Notes under the pieces: model-generated
The model's database searches: none
The model's input: only the letters and a program-made list of their open reading frames with translations
Told to the model about the DNA's origin: nothing
In this document: piece by piece, positions 39,792 to 40,048 of the stretch
How positions within the stretch are numbered: position 1 is the first letter of the stretch
Layout of the letters: each line of letters starts with the position of its first letter
Position numbers and translations under genes: made by a program
Assembly (NCBI GenBank): GCA_002788855.1
Contig: PFSB01000011.1
Span: 1-40,048 of the forward strand
Source: Candidatus Roizmanbacteria bacterium CG_4_9_14_0_2_um_filter_38_17
Lineage (GTDB): Bacteria > Patescibacteriota > Microgenomatia > GCA-00278855
Direction: 5' to 3'
DNA: 40,048 nt

Positions 39792-40037
39792 GACCGCATT
39801 CAAGCCCCAAATCCACTAGGTTATGTAGAAGGTAGAAACAGGGGAATAAATTTTGCATCTGGAGCAAATATCCTCATCAGAGGAACAGTAAATAATATAG
39901 GAGGCGGAGAAGTGCACAGGGCGTGGGCAATTGCCCCATTTATAGCAGCTGGATGCGCAGCCATTGGTTCGTACATAGCAGTAGACGAACTCCTGAAACA
40001 CCACCCACAAGTTCTAGAAACGATCGCAACCCCCTAG
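39792..40037 (+). pseudogene. Open frame without start codon, probable C-terminal gene fragment
   Basis: 81 codons open from directly behind the palindrome at 39767-39791 to TAG at 40035. It reads DRIQAPNPLGYVEGRNRG, then GANILIRGTVNNIGGGEV and a hydrophobic WAIAPFIAAGCAAIGSYI. No ATG, GTG or TTG occurs in the first 30 codons. I do not recognise it; it could be a beheaded gene or a non-coding stretch open by chance. Between 39712 and 39766 I see no gene. Confidence 0.4.
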
Positions 40038-40048
40038 GAACAATTTGT

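Overview
The window looks like a chromosomal segment of a small-genome bacterium of the Candidate Phyla Radiation (Patescibacteria), probably near Microgenomates/WWE3. This placement is an inference. It rests on a lone 16S gene with no 23S, 5S or tRNA behind it, a non-standard 530 loop in that 16S, compact housekeeping proteins (152-aa EF-Ts, 405-aa ProRS, 349-aa DnaX, 152-aa Dcd), AT-rich DNA, standard TGA stops, a type IV pilin and no amino-acid biosynthesis genes. Many genes have a -10 box only 6-8 nt before the start codon, so leaderless transcription seems common. A minority carry a full AGGAGGTGA Shine-Dalgarno.

Layout. 1-2.7 kb: the 5' end of rarA (minus), then 16S bracketed by a 26-bp processing stem whose 3' arm runs into a pilin gene, then tRNA-Ile and tRNA-Cys (minus). 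2.7-8.2 kb (minus): a RAYT transposase flanked by an inverted pair of palindromes, then a compact operon encoding a membrane-anchored cohesin-like protein, a large dockerin-like secreted protein and a membrane-anchored Clp-like double AAA+ ATPase. 8.2-15.5 kb (plus): dcd, glyA, rpsB-tsf-frr-rseP, an unidentified protein with a carbonic-anhydrase-like CxDxR motif, and proS. 15.5-17.7 kb: a Phd/VapC toxin-antitoxin pair, a HIT protein and an alpha/beta hydrolase. 17.7-26.5 kb (plus): a DHH/MYG1-like protein, a truncated ybeY, dnaX, ybaB, a purine/methyl-cycle block (PfkB kinase, ahcY, prs), recR, a DUF59 gene, a coiled-coil protein and cysS.

26.5-31.9 kb is an accessory stretch: a YdjC-like deacetylase behind a promoter-terminator pair, small orphan genes, a broken IS1595-type transposase, a DUF2958-like small protein, a beheaded membrane-protein fragment, a ZIP transporter, a DUF5680 protein and duplicated hairpin repeats. 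31.9-39.7 kb is a copper and envelope-thiol locus. Cupredoxin and a CopB-type P1B ATPase lie on plus. Opposing them is an OmpR-type regulator, its kinase, an anchored protein with a CC...H...CxH...M motif, a DUF1573 protein, a rhodanese-DUF1573 fusion and a CcdA/DsbD-like membrane protein.

Short intergenic palindromes are scattered throughout. They fall into a few families with conserved loops and compensated arms. One family flanks the RAYT gene, and two gene fragments end exactly at palindrome edges.
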